Shown here piece by piece: positions 11,140 through 20,906 of a DNA stretch of 64,000 nucleotides. This stretch comes from Hirsutella rhossiliensis. Lineage: Eukaryota; Ascomycota; Sordariomycetes; Hypocreales; Ophiocordycipitaceae. The translations under genes were made by a program, and so were the position numbers. Numbering within the stretch: the stretch's first letter is position 1; each line of letters starts with the position of its first letter. The DNA lies in contig NW_025408679.1 of NCBI RefSeq assembly GCF_020360975.1, positions 1,860,001 to 1,924,000 on the forward strand. The letters are read 5' to 3'. Under the pieces are notes generated by a model that worked only from the letters and a program-made list of their open reading frames with translations, ran no database searches and had not been told where the DNA came from.

Positions 11140-12640
11140 TCACCGTCCGCGACGTGACTATTGATCTCAGCACCCGCGGAGTCATTCAATTGATCCTCTG
11201 CACCGACCCGGAACTCGGACGATTCGCTCAATTAACGGACCAGCCTTCCGACACCAACCTCGGCGATTAATTTTGATCGATCACTGTCGACATGACCATT
11301 GATTTCGACACCAGTCAACCACCCAGCTGTCCGGCATCAATCCGGGCGGTTGCCACCTTTTTGATGGATCACTGCCGACGTGACCATTGATCTCAATGCC
11401 AATCAACCACCCAACCGTCCGGCATCAACCCGGCCGAGCGGTTACCCCGTTTTGATGGATCACTGCCGACGTGATCTATTAATCTCAATACCAATCAACG
11501 AACCAGTCGACCGGCTCCAACCCGGCCGGGCGGTTACCCGATGGATCACTGCCGACGTGATCTATTAATCCCAATACCAATCAACGAACCAGTCGACCGG
11601 CTCCAACCCGGCCGAGCGGTTACCCCGTTTTGATGGATCACTGCCGACGTGATCTATTAATCTCAATACCAATCAACGAACCAGTCGACCGGCTCCAACC
11701 CGGCCGGGCGGTTACCCCTTTTTGATGGATCACTGCCGACGTGATCTATTAATCCCAATACCAATCAACGAACCAGTCGACCGGCTCCAACCCGGCCGAG
11801 CGGTTACCCCTTTTTGATGGATCACTGCCGACGTGATCTATTAATCTCAATACCAATCAAACATCCAGCTGTCCGGCTTCAACCCGGGCGGTTACCACCT
11901 TTTGATGGATCACTGTCGACGTGACCATTGATCTCAATGCCAACCAACCACCCAACCGTCCGGCATCAACCCGGGCTGTTGGTTATCTCTCTTCGATAGA
12001 TCACTGTCCTCGACGTGACTATTGATCTCAGTACTCGTGGAGTCATTCAATTGATCCTCTGCACCAACCCGGAACTCGGACGATTCGCTCAATTAACCGA
12101 CCAGCCTTCCAACACCAACCTCGGCGATTTCTCTTGATCGATCACTGTCGACGTGACCATTGATCTCAATGCCAATCAACCATCCAGCGACCAGCCGTCC
12201 GGCATCAACCCGGGCGGTTACTCCTTTTGATGGATCACTGTCAACGTGACCATTGATCTCTATACCAATCAACCAACCAGTCGTCCGGCTTCAACCCGGG
12301 CGGTTACCCCTTTTTTGATGGATCACTGCCGACGTGATCTATTAATCTCAATACCAATCAATCATCCCGCCGTCTGGCATCAACCCGGGCGGTTGGTTAT
12401 CTCTCTTCGATAGATCACTGTCCCCGACGTGACTATTGATCTCAGTACTCGTGGAGTCATTCAATTGATCCTCTGCACCAACCCTGAAGAGTGACGATTC
12501 GTTCAATCCGCCAACCAGTCGTCCGACTTCAACCCGGGTGGTTACCCTTTCTTGATGGATCACTGTCCCAGACGTGACTATTAATCTCAACAGCAATCGA
12601 TCGACCAGCCTTCTGCACCAACCCGGACGATCGACCATTT
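11140..12640 (+). repeat. Satellite-like tandem array, core period 92 bp
   Basis: Units begin GATGGATCACTGCCGACGTG at 11454, 11540, 11632, 11724 and 11816: spacing 86, then 92, 92, 92. Each contains ATCTATTAATCTC, CCAATCAACGAACCAG and CAACCCGGCCGAGCGGTTAC. More divergent units extend on both sides (from about 11140 to 12640), including a longer-range duplication: the blocks at about 11140-11290 and 11990-12150 share GTGACTATTGATCTCAG and the GGAACTCGGACGATTCGC phrase. No reading frame is conserved. The array is noncoding. Confidence 0.85.
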
Positions 12641-12897
12641 CACCATCACCAACCAATATTAGCCTTTCTACAGCCTACCATTCAGTATCTAACAGTCAAA
12701 CCGAAAGTGCCAACTCATTCCTTTTGCAACATGGGAACCGCTACACAACGTCGTCAACGCTCACATAGCCATCAAAAAGTTCGAGAGGCGTTGCCAGAAC
12801 AAGCCCAGACGTACGACGCAACAAGTGTAAAGTGCTCGCCTCCAAACTCAGCAAGACGTGGAAGAATCCAGAAGCGATGGAGTAAGGGAGGCCCATA

Positions 12898-13060
12898 TGT
12901 GAGGGAACGATCATGTGACTTTCATACTTTGTGAATGGCCCCACTTTATTCATATAAATAGCTTGGGTCAGAGTCTTCCTTAGGAACCTCTTTCTCTCTT
13001 TGTCAACAATCACTTCATCCAAGTCGCACTCGACCTTGTTCGTGCACTTGTACCGTCACA
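12898..13060 (+). repeat. 3' LTR of the satellite-filled LTR element
   Basis: 163-bp match to 10947-11109, followed directly by the GGCCT target duplication at 13061-13065. Confidence 0.9.
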
Positions 13061-14677
13061 GGCCTCCCAAAAGGCGCGCCACGAACAGCCAAAGTCACGA
13101 ATATACGAACTATTCTCGAGATAGCTCGTGTTACGGCCAAAGAACATCCCCGAAAACGCCGTCGGCTCAACGATCAATCCGGAGACTCGATCGACCCAGA
13201 CCAGCTCGAAGCTTTATACGTAAGGTTTATTACGTCCTGTTCTCTCCCATTTAGGCTTGTGGAATGCCCAGAATTCCGAGCATTCTTAGCCTACCTCAAC
13301 GCCGATATCGATACTTGGCTTCCAGATACACACGAGACCATCAAGAAATGGATTATGCGGCAGTACGAAGGTCAGAAGGAGAAGGTCAAGCAGCGCATCC
13401 AGTCAGCAAAGTCAAAAATTCATATCAGCTGCGACCTATGGACTTCCCCCAACTCTTTGGCCATCTTAGGCGTAGTTGCTCATTACGTTGCAGAAGACAG
13501 TCAGTTGGAACACCATGTCTTGGCTTTGAAAGACATCGACAGTGAGCACGACGGATATCACCTGGCAAGGGCAATTTTGGAAGTGGTTGATGACTGGGGT
13601 TTGCTTCCAACCTTGGATATTTTGTGATGGACAATGCAGGCAATAACGATACAATGATGAGATCTCTTTCCTTGGTAAGTACGGCGCACTGTTTTTCTGA
13701 CTGGCCCTAACATTTACAGGCCTTCTACGTCGATATGACATTCGATACGATCCCAAATCTCACCGACTCCGCTGCCAAGGTCACATTATCAACCTTGCCG
13801 CCAAAGCTTTCCTCTTCGTTACCGATAATGAGAAGCTCAAAGACGACGAACGTGATGGGCATAATGTGACACTAAAAGAGATCGAGGCGTGGCGGAAAAG
13901 GGTCCCCTTGGCAAGCTCCACAACTTCGTGGTTTTCGTCCAAAGTAGTGTTCAGCGTCGCCAAAAGTTCTAAATGACGACAAAGGCCCTTGAGTCATCGT
14001 TTGCAACTCTTGACAATGTTCTCTTGGCTATGGACTTCGTATTGGCGCAATTCGAAGCAGGAAAAGAGGCACATATCGACGATCCGATTATGGCACCAAT
14101 GTATAACTCGGGCTGGGCGAAGATGGATAAGTACTATTGTCTTACTGACGAATCGCCTGCCTACGTCGCTGCGATTGTGCTTCACCTTCGCATAAATGGC
14201 ACTACATACACGAAAACTGGAAGAAGGAGTGGGCTGACTCGTCAAAGAAGCTGATGGAGACACTGTGGGATGATTATAAACCTGTGGAGCCGCCTTCTCT
14301 ATCTGAGGTTCCGTTGACGACCACGAACGAGTTCTTGAATTGGAGAAACAAGCACCTACAACCAGCACTTATCACAGACGAGTACGAGCGATGTTGTAAG
14401 TCTGAACGGGTTTATGGGTTCACAAGCGCCTCGCATGGTGGCTGGAGGAAACACAGCAAAAGAACTACCCATACCAGAGCAAAATGGCGGTGGATATACT
14501 GTCAATTCCGCAATGTCTGCTGAGCCCGAAAGACTCTTCTCTGGGGCAAAAATAACCATCACAGACCGTCGAAATCGACTTGGGAGTGATGTAATTCAGG
14601 CATTGGAGTGCTTGAAGTCATGGTTTGGGATACAGGATTTTCAGGGTGACGATATTTCAGCAACGACGGTTGAATAA
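13061..14677 (+). pseudogene. hAT-D transposase, catalytic and dimerisation parts, frameshifted
   Basis: The frame continuing from 10946 runs to about 13627 with the hAT block HISCDLWTSPNSLAILGVVAHYV (first catalytic Asp). A frameshift at about 13620 precedes FVMDNAGNNDTM (second Asp block). A likely 45-bp intron occupies 13675-13719 (GTAAGT...CTAACATTTACAG). The CQGHIINLAAKAF motif follows, then pieces in 13973-14254 and 14254-14400. The C-terminal dimerisation block SAEPERLFSGAKITITDRRNRLG lies at 14515-14585. Several frame breaks show that the copy is dead. Confidence 0.85.
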
Positions 14678-14864
14678 TGAGGGTCACGTGGGATATACGG
14701 GATATATTGTTTTACTGGCAATATATTGGGTCACTGGCAATACAATACAATATGGACCAATGCCATATTGCGCAATACAATACGCACCTCTTGACAATAC
14801 AATAATATTGCGAGGGGTCCATATTGCCAATATACGTATTGTTTATATTATTAGCAACACTGAC

Positions 14865-15821
14865 GAAGATGAAGCTATCTACGGCCGAACATCCTCAGAC
14901 GGACGGTCAGACCGAGATAATAAACCAGTTCCTACAGACAAAGCTCCGTCCCTATCTAGACTACTACCAGGATAACTGGTCCGAAATGCTCCCCTGCTTG
15001 GATTTCGCACACTCAACCCACCCACACGAGAGCATCGGTCTAGCACCTGCGGAGCTTGAGATGGGATACTTACCCCGGATGTCGTTCGACTGGTCCGTGG
15101 CGCCACCCACAGCGACGGCCCCCCCCAGAGAGCAGCTAGGGCGAACAGCGGCGCAGCAGTTCGCCTCCCGGGCCGCCGAGGGGTCCGGTGGGCGAGAAAC
15201 CCTACTCACCAAGCAGGCGGAATACAAGCGGCAGGCGGATAAACGCCGTAGGGAGGTCGACTGGGAGGTAGGCGACCTGGTATACCTGAAAAAGGGACAC
15301 TGGTCAACGGGACGCCCGAGTGACGGCTTGGATCAACCCTACCTAGGCCCGTTTCGGGTCTTATCGGCTAAGGGGCCAAACGCTTTCGAATTGGACCTAC
15401 CACCAACGATGAAAATGCACCGGGTTATTAACGCTAGCCGACTACTTAAAGCGCCCTCGGATCCGGTACCAGGACAGACCTACGAACCGCCCCCGCCGGT
15501 AGTCATACAGGGGGAATCCGAGTGGGAGATCGACCAAGTCCTTGCATCCAGGATTGCCTGGGGAAAGCTGCAATACCAGGTTAGTTGGAAGGGTTGGGAC
15601 CCGGACCCAGATTGGTATCTAGCGAGTAACTTCAAAAACGCTCCGCTAGCCTACAACACTTCCACAACGCCCACCCCGATAAGCCTGGCCCTCCGGGCCG
15701 CTTAGCTGCATGGATCCAAGCAGCGGCGACGGACCAAATCGCCCTAGATACACCAGATGACGACCTCCCGACTCAACGGCAAGACAACACAAAAATGAGG
15801 CGACGGCGGGTAACGAAGTAG
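14865..15821 (+). pseudogene. Gypsy integrase C-terminus with chromodomain, 5'-truncated and frameshifted
   Basis: The frame opens with LSTAEHPQTDGQTEIINQ, the Gypsy integrase third catalytic block (Glu in QTE). It continues with WSEMLPCLDFAHSTHPH, the GDLVYLKKGHW...LGPFRVLS SH3-like integrase tail, and a chromodomain at about 15510-15640 (EWEIDQVLASRI...YQVSWKGWDPDPDWYLASNF), which in chromoviruses targets heterochromatin. A frame change near 15645 moves to FHNAHPDKPGPPGRLAAW, ending at the stop 15819-15821. The open frame listed in the original phase ends at 15705. Confidence 0.88.
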
Positions 15822-15892
15822 GTATGTCTCTGGGTATTGGCATTACGGCATTGGTCAGAGCTCGGGGCGAGCTCTCCGGAAGGAGGGGGTAG

Positions 15893-16152
15893 TGTCAGGG
15901 CCCTACCTGGGACCCCTGGGTTACCGTGACACACCTGGGGACTACTACGGAACCCGCGGGCGGGCACGGGCACGGGCAGCTCCGACGGTAGGTACGGGCA
16001 GCCCCGTCATCCAGGTCCGAAGCGACAGGGAGGATATGAGGAGGTCACGGCGTTAGGAGTTATGTGGTTTTCTTTCCTCTTCATCTTAGTATTCTTTCGT
16101 TACAGAGTATCTTGCTAGCTTTGTCTGCAGTCTCCTTTCGCTCGCCGTGACA
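15893..16152 (+). repeat. 3' LTR of Gypsy chromovirus
   Basis: 260 bp from TGTCAGGGCCC to GCCGTGACA, with an internal short direct repeat (GGGCACGGGCACGGGCAG). Same family as 37744-38003. Its right edge falls inside the minus-strand gag at 16153, so the Gypsy (or a recombination bringing it) interrupted that gag. Confidence 0.88.
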
Positions 16153-17004
16153 CTTCATGAACATATATTGGGTATCTGCATCAACAGGGGCATTCGGGGT
16201 ATCATCCGGGGGAAGTTTTGTATATGCTTCAGGGTGCATAGGCTCGGATGGAGGGTCGGGTGGGGGGTTGTGGGCGGATTGGACGAGTTCGGGGTGCTTG
16301 AAGCGGTGGGTTGTCGGATGGGCTGTAAGAGAGGTTAGGTTAGGTGCATCTTGGGTGGTCAGCGCGGAAGTCGTAGGAGGTGATGTTGTCGGTAGTGCCT
16401 CAGCGGTGGGCTTCTGGGCAGGTGGCTTCGTTAAGGTCTTAATGGGGGGTTGTTTGTTAAGATCGTAACGAGATGTTGCTACCGATGGCGACTGGGGTTC
16501 TCGGGGAGAAGTTAGAGCCTTTGATCCTGCTGCTCGTAACTTATGAGCGGTTGTCCCAATGTCGAAATCGGTCTCCATGTACTCTCGTTCTGGCCATGCA
16601 GGTCGGTCCTCCACAGTTTGCAACATGATGAACTGGGGTGCAAAAGGGCCATTTTCCCGTCCTGTATAGATGCCACGTCTCCTTAGAAGTAATCTGAGGG
16701 CTCTCTTGTAGTCCATATGTACCCGGTTCCATGTGTCTTGGTTCCAGCCTTCGAAGTGTTGTTGGAAGTGGTCAAGGATGTTGTCTCCTTCTAGGCGTTC
16801 GAATTGGGCATTGGACATGAACCTAGCGGCGTACGTCGTAACTGCGATCTCATCTTCCTCGTCAGGTTTGATGTCTTGCCCCCAAAGGGTAACATCAACT
16901 TTATCGTATACGGATGTCTGAATAGCTAGTCCCTGCATCCGTTCGCTCAATTGTTCGAGCTGGGCGCTCTCGTTCGGAGTCGTAGCTCGGTCGGTCGGGG
17001 TCAT
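16153..17004 (-). pseudogene. Copia-3 Gag, N-terminal part, truncated by Gypsy LTR
   Basis: Reads from Met at 17004 leftward. The block AVTTYAARFM...HFQQHFEGWNQDTWNRVHMDYKRALRLLLRRRGIYTG is clearly related to the Gag of Copia-2 (47516 onward: HATTYAAKAL...FQQDFEGWTLD...RRVLRRKGVYTG). It is followed by a Pro/Thr/Ser-rich linker. The frame reads on into the LTR as far as 16081, but those last residues are LTR-encoded. Pol is missing. The start is supported by the upstream leader and PBS-like site. Confidence 0.8.
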
Positions 17005-17408
17005 CGTTGATCAAGTGAATGAGACGATGGAGTCGTATCTGGCTGTCGAAATACGTCTTTGTCGGGTCCTAATAACACCTATTGATCGATGCCTTGCAGC
17101 CGATAATAGGAAGTCGTTAGGAGTCGGATACTAGTAACAACTATTGATCGATGCCTTGCAGCCGATAATAGAAGTCGCTAGGCGATGTGGTCGCACTATC
17201 AATCGGTGTCAGGCAGCCGATTAATAGCTTGAAAGGGTCTCTCCGCAAGTCAGGCAGGAGGAGATATCCTTGTTCTTAGCACAGATAGCTCTCTCTGAGT
17301 GTATGGATGCGGCGTCACTGAAGACACGGGTCCAATGCACCTTCGAGGGCTACGATCTGTCTCTTCTTCCTTGCTGTTCTGTGATTGACCAAGTCAATCA
17401 CTGATCAG
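17005..17408 (-). other. Copia-3 5' leader with three imperfect repeats and PBS-like palindrome
   Basis: Between the gag start and the putative LTR lie three imperfect repeats of ATTGATCGATGCCTTGCAGCC (near 17080, 17141 and, more divergent, 17190). At 17399-17410 is the 12-bp palindrome CACTGATCAGTG. The same palindrome straddles the LTR end of Copia-2 at 47230-47241, so it probably marks the LTR/primer-binding-site junction. The putative LTR starts at 17409 on the plus strand (TGTTGGTAGG) and would extend to somewhere near 17617. Confidence 0.55.
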
Positions 17409-18347
17409 TGTTGGTAGGTCTCGTGCACGTAACAAACAGGGTATACCGGTGTGTCGTGTTATGCTATGAGGATTGATTCTCTATCTAGGGAGGCGAGGCC
17501 AGCGTGGAGAAAAGGGGGCACGCTGTCCTCAGCCGTACACGTGACCGACCATAAGGGTCATGTGCCGATCATGTGATCAGAGACGGATGCATACAAAGGA
17601 TGAGTACCATTCCCACACAAAGACTGTTAATTGGCTGCGTGGCGCTTAATTAAAGGCGCGGTTAAGGGAACGCATACTATAACCCACTAAATCTACGGTA
17701 CGAAGTAGACTCGCGAGCATTAGACCAAGATCTTTAGGTATATAGTGCAGCGCTAACCATTGGACCAATTCGTATGAGATTTAGTATATGAATTATATCG
17801 AACCTTTTGCCTGCTATAGAATTTTTCAGTATTTTAATAATATCAATTGAAGTCTCAATAGCTAATTGAAGTGTTGAAAGCGGCAAACACGAGCGTGCAA
17901 AAAACAGGTTGTGTGCCCCCCTTCTCCGGCAGGAGAGGGGGGGCCTAAGTCCCTTAGTCAACCCCCCGAGTAAGTGAAGTTGGCCAATTTTGTATGGGGC
18001 GGCGCCATTTTTGCTGAGCCTAAGGGGGGGGTGAGCCAAAGGTGGGGGTAGGATGGTACATATCAGGCGCGGGGTCCGCGCCTCTATCCGTATTGGCTCC
18101 CGAGTACCCCCCAATTCTGTGGCGCTATTTGCCACAAGTACGTATTTTTGGTAGGCCGCGCAGTCAGACACGTAGGCTGTCTAGTCAAGCCCGAGAAAAA
18201 GGAATGTTGAGTCCAAAGGAAAGGAGTGCCATTAGGGGACATGGTAGAGTAGAGAATTGGGTCTGAGTGCGACACTTGTCCTTCTGGTTCACCCTGCGTG
18301 CGCTTCTCTTGCCACTTCTTGACTCGCAAGAGCTCCGTTAGAGCCGG
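17409..18347. other. Probable Copia-3 LTR remnant, then intergenic sequence without a gene
   Basis: 17409-about 17617 is a candidate LTR (TG...CA, right end uncertain). From 17618 to 18347 I see no coding frame with recognisable content. The stretch has G/C homopolymer runs around 17930-18050 and is the 3' flank of the minus-strand ammonia-lyase gene, so it should contain that gene's 3' UTR and polyadenylation signals. None is distinctive enough to place. Confidence 0.5.
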
Positions 18348-20906
18348 TTAGTACATTTCCTCCATGTCTCTACAGAGTTTCTCGTACGCCTCGGCAGTCC
18401 GCGGCGCCTCCCGCGACGAGTCGACGCCGTCCATGACCATGTCCATCAGCCCGCCCTTGAGGATACTCTCATACACGGTCGTCACCCAGCTACCGATGGT
18501 TTTCTTGCCCTCGGTCGGCAGGCCCCTGCGTGCATTGTACAGCGGATCGTCGTCAATGCCGCGGTGCAGCGGCACGCCGAGCCTCGACCGTATCCACGTA
18601 TACAGCTGCGCGCTACCGTCGCCGAGCTGTGCGGCCACCGCAGCCGGCGGCATCATGCCCGGGTAGAAGATGGAAGCCGCGGTTTCGGACAGGGTGTTGC
18701 CAAAGTGCTTCTTGAAGGCGGTCAGCTGGGCGAGGGAACAGTCGCGGCCCTCGGCGACCAGAAAGTCGGCGACGGGAGACACAATGGCCTCGGTGACAGG
18801 GGCCACGCGGTGCTTCCAGGTGTTGGCGTTCCAGTGTTTCCAGGTCGCCTCGACGACGGGGACCAACCTGTCGGCGAGTCTCTCGACGTCCGGGCCCTTG
18901 AGGCTGAGGCCGTACAGGGCTCCATTATGCGTCGGGTCCCTCAGCACTGTGTCGCGTACAAGGTCCAGGAAGCGGACATGGTTGGCGCGAATTTCGACGG
19001 CCTGGCACGAGACGTACAGGTGACAGGCGCACATCTGGGCGACCAGATCGGCAGCCTCGGCGGTGCGCCTCGCAGACAGCAGGGCGAGCGAGTTGATGCC
19101 CTGGTTGTGCATCTCGGCCGACATGACGTGCGAGGAAACGGGATGGGCAAGGGCGGCGAGCTCGGACATGTACGCCGACATGTTGACGTCGATGCCCTTC
19201 ATGGTGAAGTTTTCGTGCTCACTGGCGTTGAGGTTGGCCTCGAGTCCGTTGTTGGTGGACGGGTTGATTATCTCGGTCACCTGGGAGAATAACAAGCGAC
19301 CGATCATCTGCAGGGCTAGGCGGGTCTTGTCCATGGCCGAGGTGACGACAGTGGCCTGGAAGTTGCCTCCGGAGTAGACCTCGCCGGGCCCAGCGGGCGC
19401 TGTTCCATTCTGCACTTTGTCTTCAACGCCATTCGACACTCTGTTTGAGACTCCGTTGGAGGCTCCATTGCCTGCACCATCCTTGAATCTGTTGATGGCA
19501 CCATTCTCGACTCCGTTTGAAACTCCGTTGGAGACCCCATTCGACACTCTGTTGAGGGCTTCATCAAGGACTCCATTGGACTTTGCGCTGAGGGCCTCAC
19601 CATGGACTCCATTCGACGCTTCATTGAGGGCTCCAGCTTCGACTCCATTCGACGCTCCGTCAAGGGCTCCATTATCGACTCCATTGAACTCTCCGTTCGA
19701 GGCTGCTTTGGAAATTCCATTCTTGACTCTAATTGACTCTCCGTTGGACTCTCCACTGGAGGCTCCATTCTGGTGGTGGTACGGTTCTGGAGACACTTCG
19801 ACCAGAGGATTGTCCGAAGTGGAGTTGAGTTCAACCTCGAGCTGACGCTGGGCCAGGAGCAAGTCCTCGAGGTAAGGGCCGATCCACTGAGGGGCGGTTC
19901 GCGTCGAGTATCTATCCTGCCAAAGGCCGTCGCCCATTCTCTTCCTCGACTCGAGGCCGACGACGAGTTGGGAGCCCTTGAGGAATCGGCGGATGTTGCC
20001 GGCAGCCTCTACCTGGCCCGCATGCGGACGTGCGGCATGGATGAATGGCAGAGCCCACTCGACGTTGCCACCCAGAGCCTCGGCGGTCAAGGCCGTCAGC
20101 ATCTGGGCCAAGAGGGCGAGCTGCTGGGCGTCATGCAGGACGAGGCTGGCGACGGCGACGGAGGGAGCGGTCCCGTTGATGAGGCCGAGGGCCTCCTTGG
20201 GGCCCATGCCCGAGGGAGCGAGGCCGCAGAGGCGCAGGGCCTCGGACGAGGGTATGACGCGAACCCTGGGGCCCTTGCCGACCTGGACGAAGATGTCCGG
20301 GTTGCCGGTGACGGCGCCGGCAATGTACGACATGGGCATGAGATCCCCCGAGGCGGAGATGGTGCCCCGCAAGGGAACGAGGGGTGTCAGGTCGTGGTGC
20401 AGCAGGTCGACTAGGCTGCGGAGGACGGAGAGGCGGACGGCGCTATGGCCTCGCAGGTTCTGGTTGGCGCGGGCGACGATGGCCCCGCGGACCCAGGCAG
20501 GGGACATGACGTGGGAGGAGTCCCTCTCCGAATTGGCGGTGGGATCCTTGTCGAGTGAGGTGACGATGGCGCTTTGGGTGTGCTGCAGAAGGTGGATTTG
20601 CAGGTCGAGGAGGCCATTGGTCCTAGTATCTGCGCTGCCGCCGAAGCCGGTGTTGACGCCATAGACGACCCAGTCGCGGGCGAGGTAGGCGGCTAGGGCG
20701 TCGACGCTGAGGTTGATGCGATTGGCGAGCTCTGGATCATCGCTGATGACGGGCTTGACGCCGTGGCGAGCGACGGCCACGACGGAGGCAATGTCGAGGT
20801 TGTTGCCGTCGAGGACCACGGATGTGGTCTTTTGCCTGAGGTCCCGCAGGCGTCTCCAAAGCTGGAGCGTCGCGCTGGTGTGCGCCAACGACTTGGACCC
20901 CGTCAT
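18348..20906 (-). CDS. PAL: Phenylalanine/histidine ammonia-lyase family enzyme with a repeat-rich insertion
   Basis: Single open frame of 852 residues, uninterrupted. The family makes its MIO cofactor from an Ala-Ser-Gly triad and removes ammonia from an aromatic amino acid, giving cinnamate from Phe. Visible: VVYGVNTGFGG (catalytic Tyr82), LLQHTQSAIV (His109 at the substrate-selectivity loop), GTISASGDLMPMSYIAGAVTG (MIO triad 185-187), LINGTAPSV (Asn244), QDRYSTRTAPQW (330-341), SGGNFQATVVTSAMD (512-526), and HEN before FTMKG. Residues 380-507 are an Asn-Gly-rich repeat inserted between DNPLVEV and SGGNFQ, where other members have a short loop; this explains a length above the usual ~700-750. 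PAL is the likelier assignment; tyrosine or histidine ammonia-lyase cannot be excluded. It is the only intact host-type gene here, with transposons on both sides. Confidence 0.93.
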   Translation of the reverse strand: MTGSKSLAHTSATLQLWRRLRDLRQKTTSVVLDGNNLDIASVVAVARHGVKPVISDDPELANRINLSVDALAAYLARDWVVYGVNTGFGGSADTRTNGLLDLQIHLLQHTQSAIVTSLDKDPTANSERDSSHVMSPAWVRGAIVARANQNLRGHSAVRLSVLRSLVDLLHHDLTPLVPLRGTISASGDLMPMSYIAGAVTGNPDIFVQVGKGPRVRVIPSSEALRLCGLAPSGMGPKEALGLINGTAPSVAVASLVLHDAQQLALLAQMLTALTAEALGGNVEWALPFIHAARPHAGQVEAAGNIRRFLKGSQLVVGLESRKRMGDGLWQDRYSTRTAPQWIGPYLEDLLLAQRQLEVELNSTSDNPLVEVSPEPYHHQNGASSGESNGESIRVKNGISKAASNGEFNGVDNGALDGASNGVEAGALNEASNGVHGEALSAKSNGVLDEALNRVSNGVSNGVSNGVENGAINRFKDGAGNGASNGVSNRVSNGVEDKVQNGTAPAGPGEVYSGGNFQATVVTSAMDKTRLALQMIGRLLFSQVTEIINPSTNNGLEANLNASEHENFTMKGIDVNMSAYMSELAALAHPVSSHVMSAEMHNQGINSLALLSARRTAEAADLVAQMCACHLYVSCQAVEIRANHVRFLDLVRDTVLRDPTHNGALYGLSLKGPDVERLADRLVPVVEATWKHWNANTWKHRVAPVTEAIVSPVADFLVAEGRDCSLAQLTAFKKHFGNTLSETAASIFYPGMMPPAAVAAQLGDGSAQLYTWIRSRLGVPLHRGIDDDPLYNARRGLPTEGKKTIGSWVTTVYESILKGGLMDMVMDGVDSSREAPRTAEAYEKLCRDMEEMY
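19384..19768 (-). repeat. Intragenic minisatellite encoding Asn-Gly-Val/Ala repeats within PAL
   Basis: On the coding strand, variants of a unit encoding SNGV, NGA or NGE recur about every 12-24 bp across residues 380-507, e.g. three consecutive SNGV copies at residues 456-464. All units are multiples of three, so the frame is never broken. The repeat also leaves long open frames on the opposite strand (such as 19417-19845 plus), which are shadows. Confidence 0.9.

Larger units (their letters stand above)
10947..13060 (+). mobile_element. Non-autonomous LTR element filled with 92-bp tandem repeats
   Basis: Two 163-bp direct repeats, 10947-11109 and 12898-13060 (TGTGAGGGAACG...GTACCGTCACA), flank an internal region with no gag or pol. 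A 5-bp target duplication GGCCT at 10942-10946 and 13061-13065 proves insertion as a unit. A purine tract (GGAGTAAGGGAGG, about 12880-12893) sits just before the 3' LTR, as a polypurine tract should. The interior is a tandem array related to GATGGATCACTGCCGACGTG. Such TRIM/LARD-type elements must use proteins made by other retrotransposons. Confidence 0.9.
10175..14862 (+). mobile_element. hAT-D DNA transposon containing an LTR element; flanks do not match
   Basis: Begins CAGTGTTGCTAATAATAT and ends with the exact reverse complement (14845-14862). Subterminal zones (10180-10320, 14690-14850) are packed with short CAATACAATAT-type repeats, as in hAT ends. Transposase pieces lie between. The flanking 8-mers are GATCTACG (left) and ACGAAGAT (right), so there is no target duplication. 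The left flank is Copia-1A RNase H and the right flank is a Gypsy integrase. Another Copia-1 copy reads straight through the left junction at about 46770, which confirms that a breakpoint lies here. Confidence 0.9.
14863..16152 (+). mobile_element. Gypsy chromovirus, 3' end only
   Basis: Contains the integrase C-terminus, chromodomain, polypurine tract (AAGGAGGGGGTAG, 15880-15892) and a 260-bp LTR (15893-16152). All 5' parts (gag, protease, RT, integrase core start) are missing; hAT-D lies directly upstream. The LTR family recurs as a solo LTR at 37744-38003. Confidence 0.88.

Noticed and set aside
11140..12640. CRISPR-like array
   Set aside because: Repeats are contiguous 92-bp tandem units without unique spacers, lie between LTRs, and the genome is fungal.
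16081..16152. C-terminal 24 residues of the Copia-3 gag frame
   Set aside because: Encoded by the Gypsy LTR, so not part of the original Gag.
17740..17780. tRNA gene on the minus strand (A-box-like GGTCCAATGGTTAGC)
   Set aside because: No B box, no T-arm and no cloverleaf with complementary acceptor or D stems could be drawn; at most a tRNA-like fragment.
18564..20664. Long plus-strand frames antisense to the ammonia-lyase (18564-19292, 19417-19845, 19773-20414, 19978-20664)
   Set aside because: Shadow frames produced by GC-rich codons and the minisatellite; no family features, while the minus strand carries all catalytic motifs.
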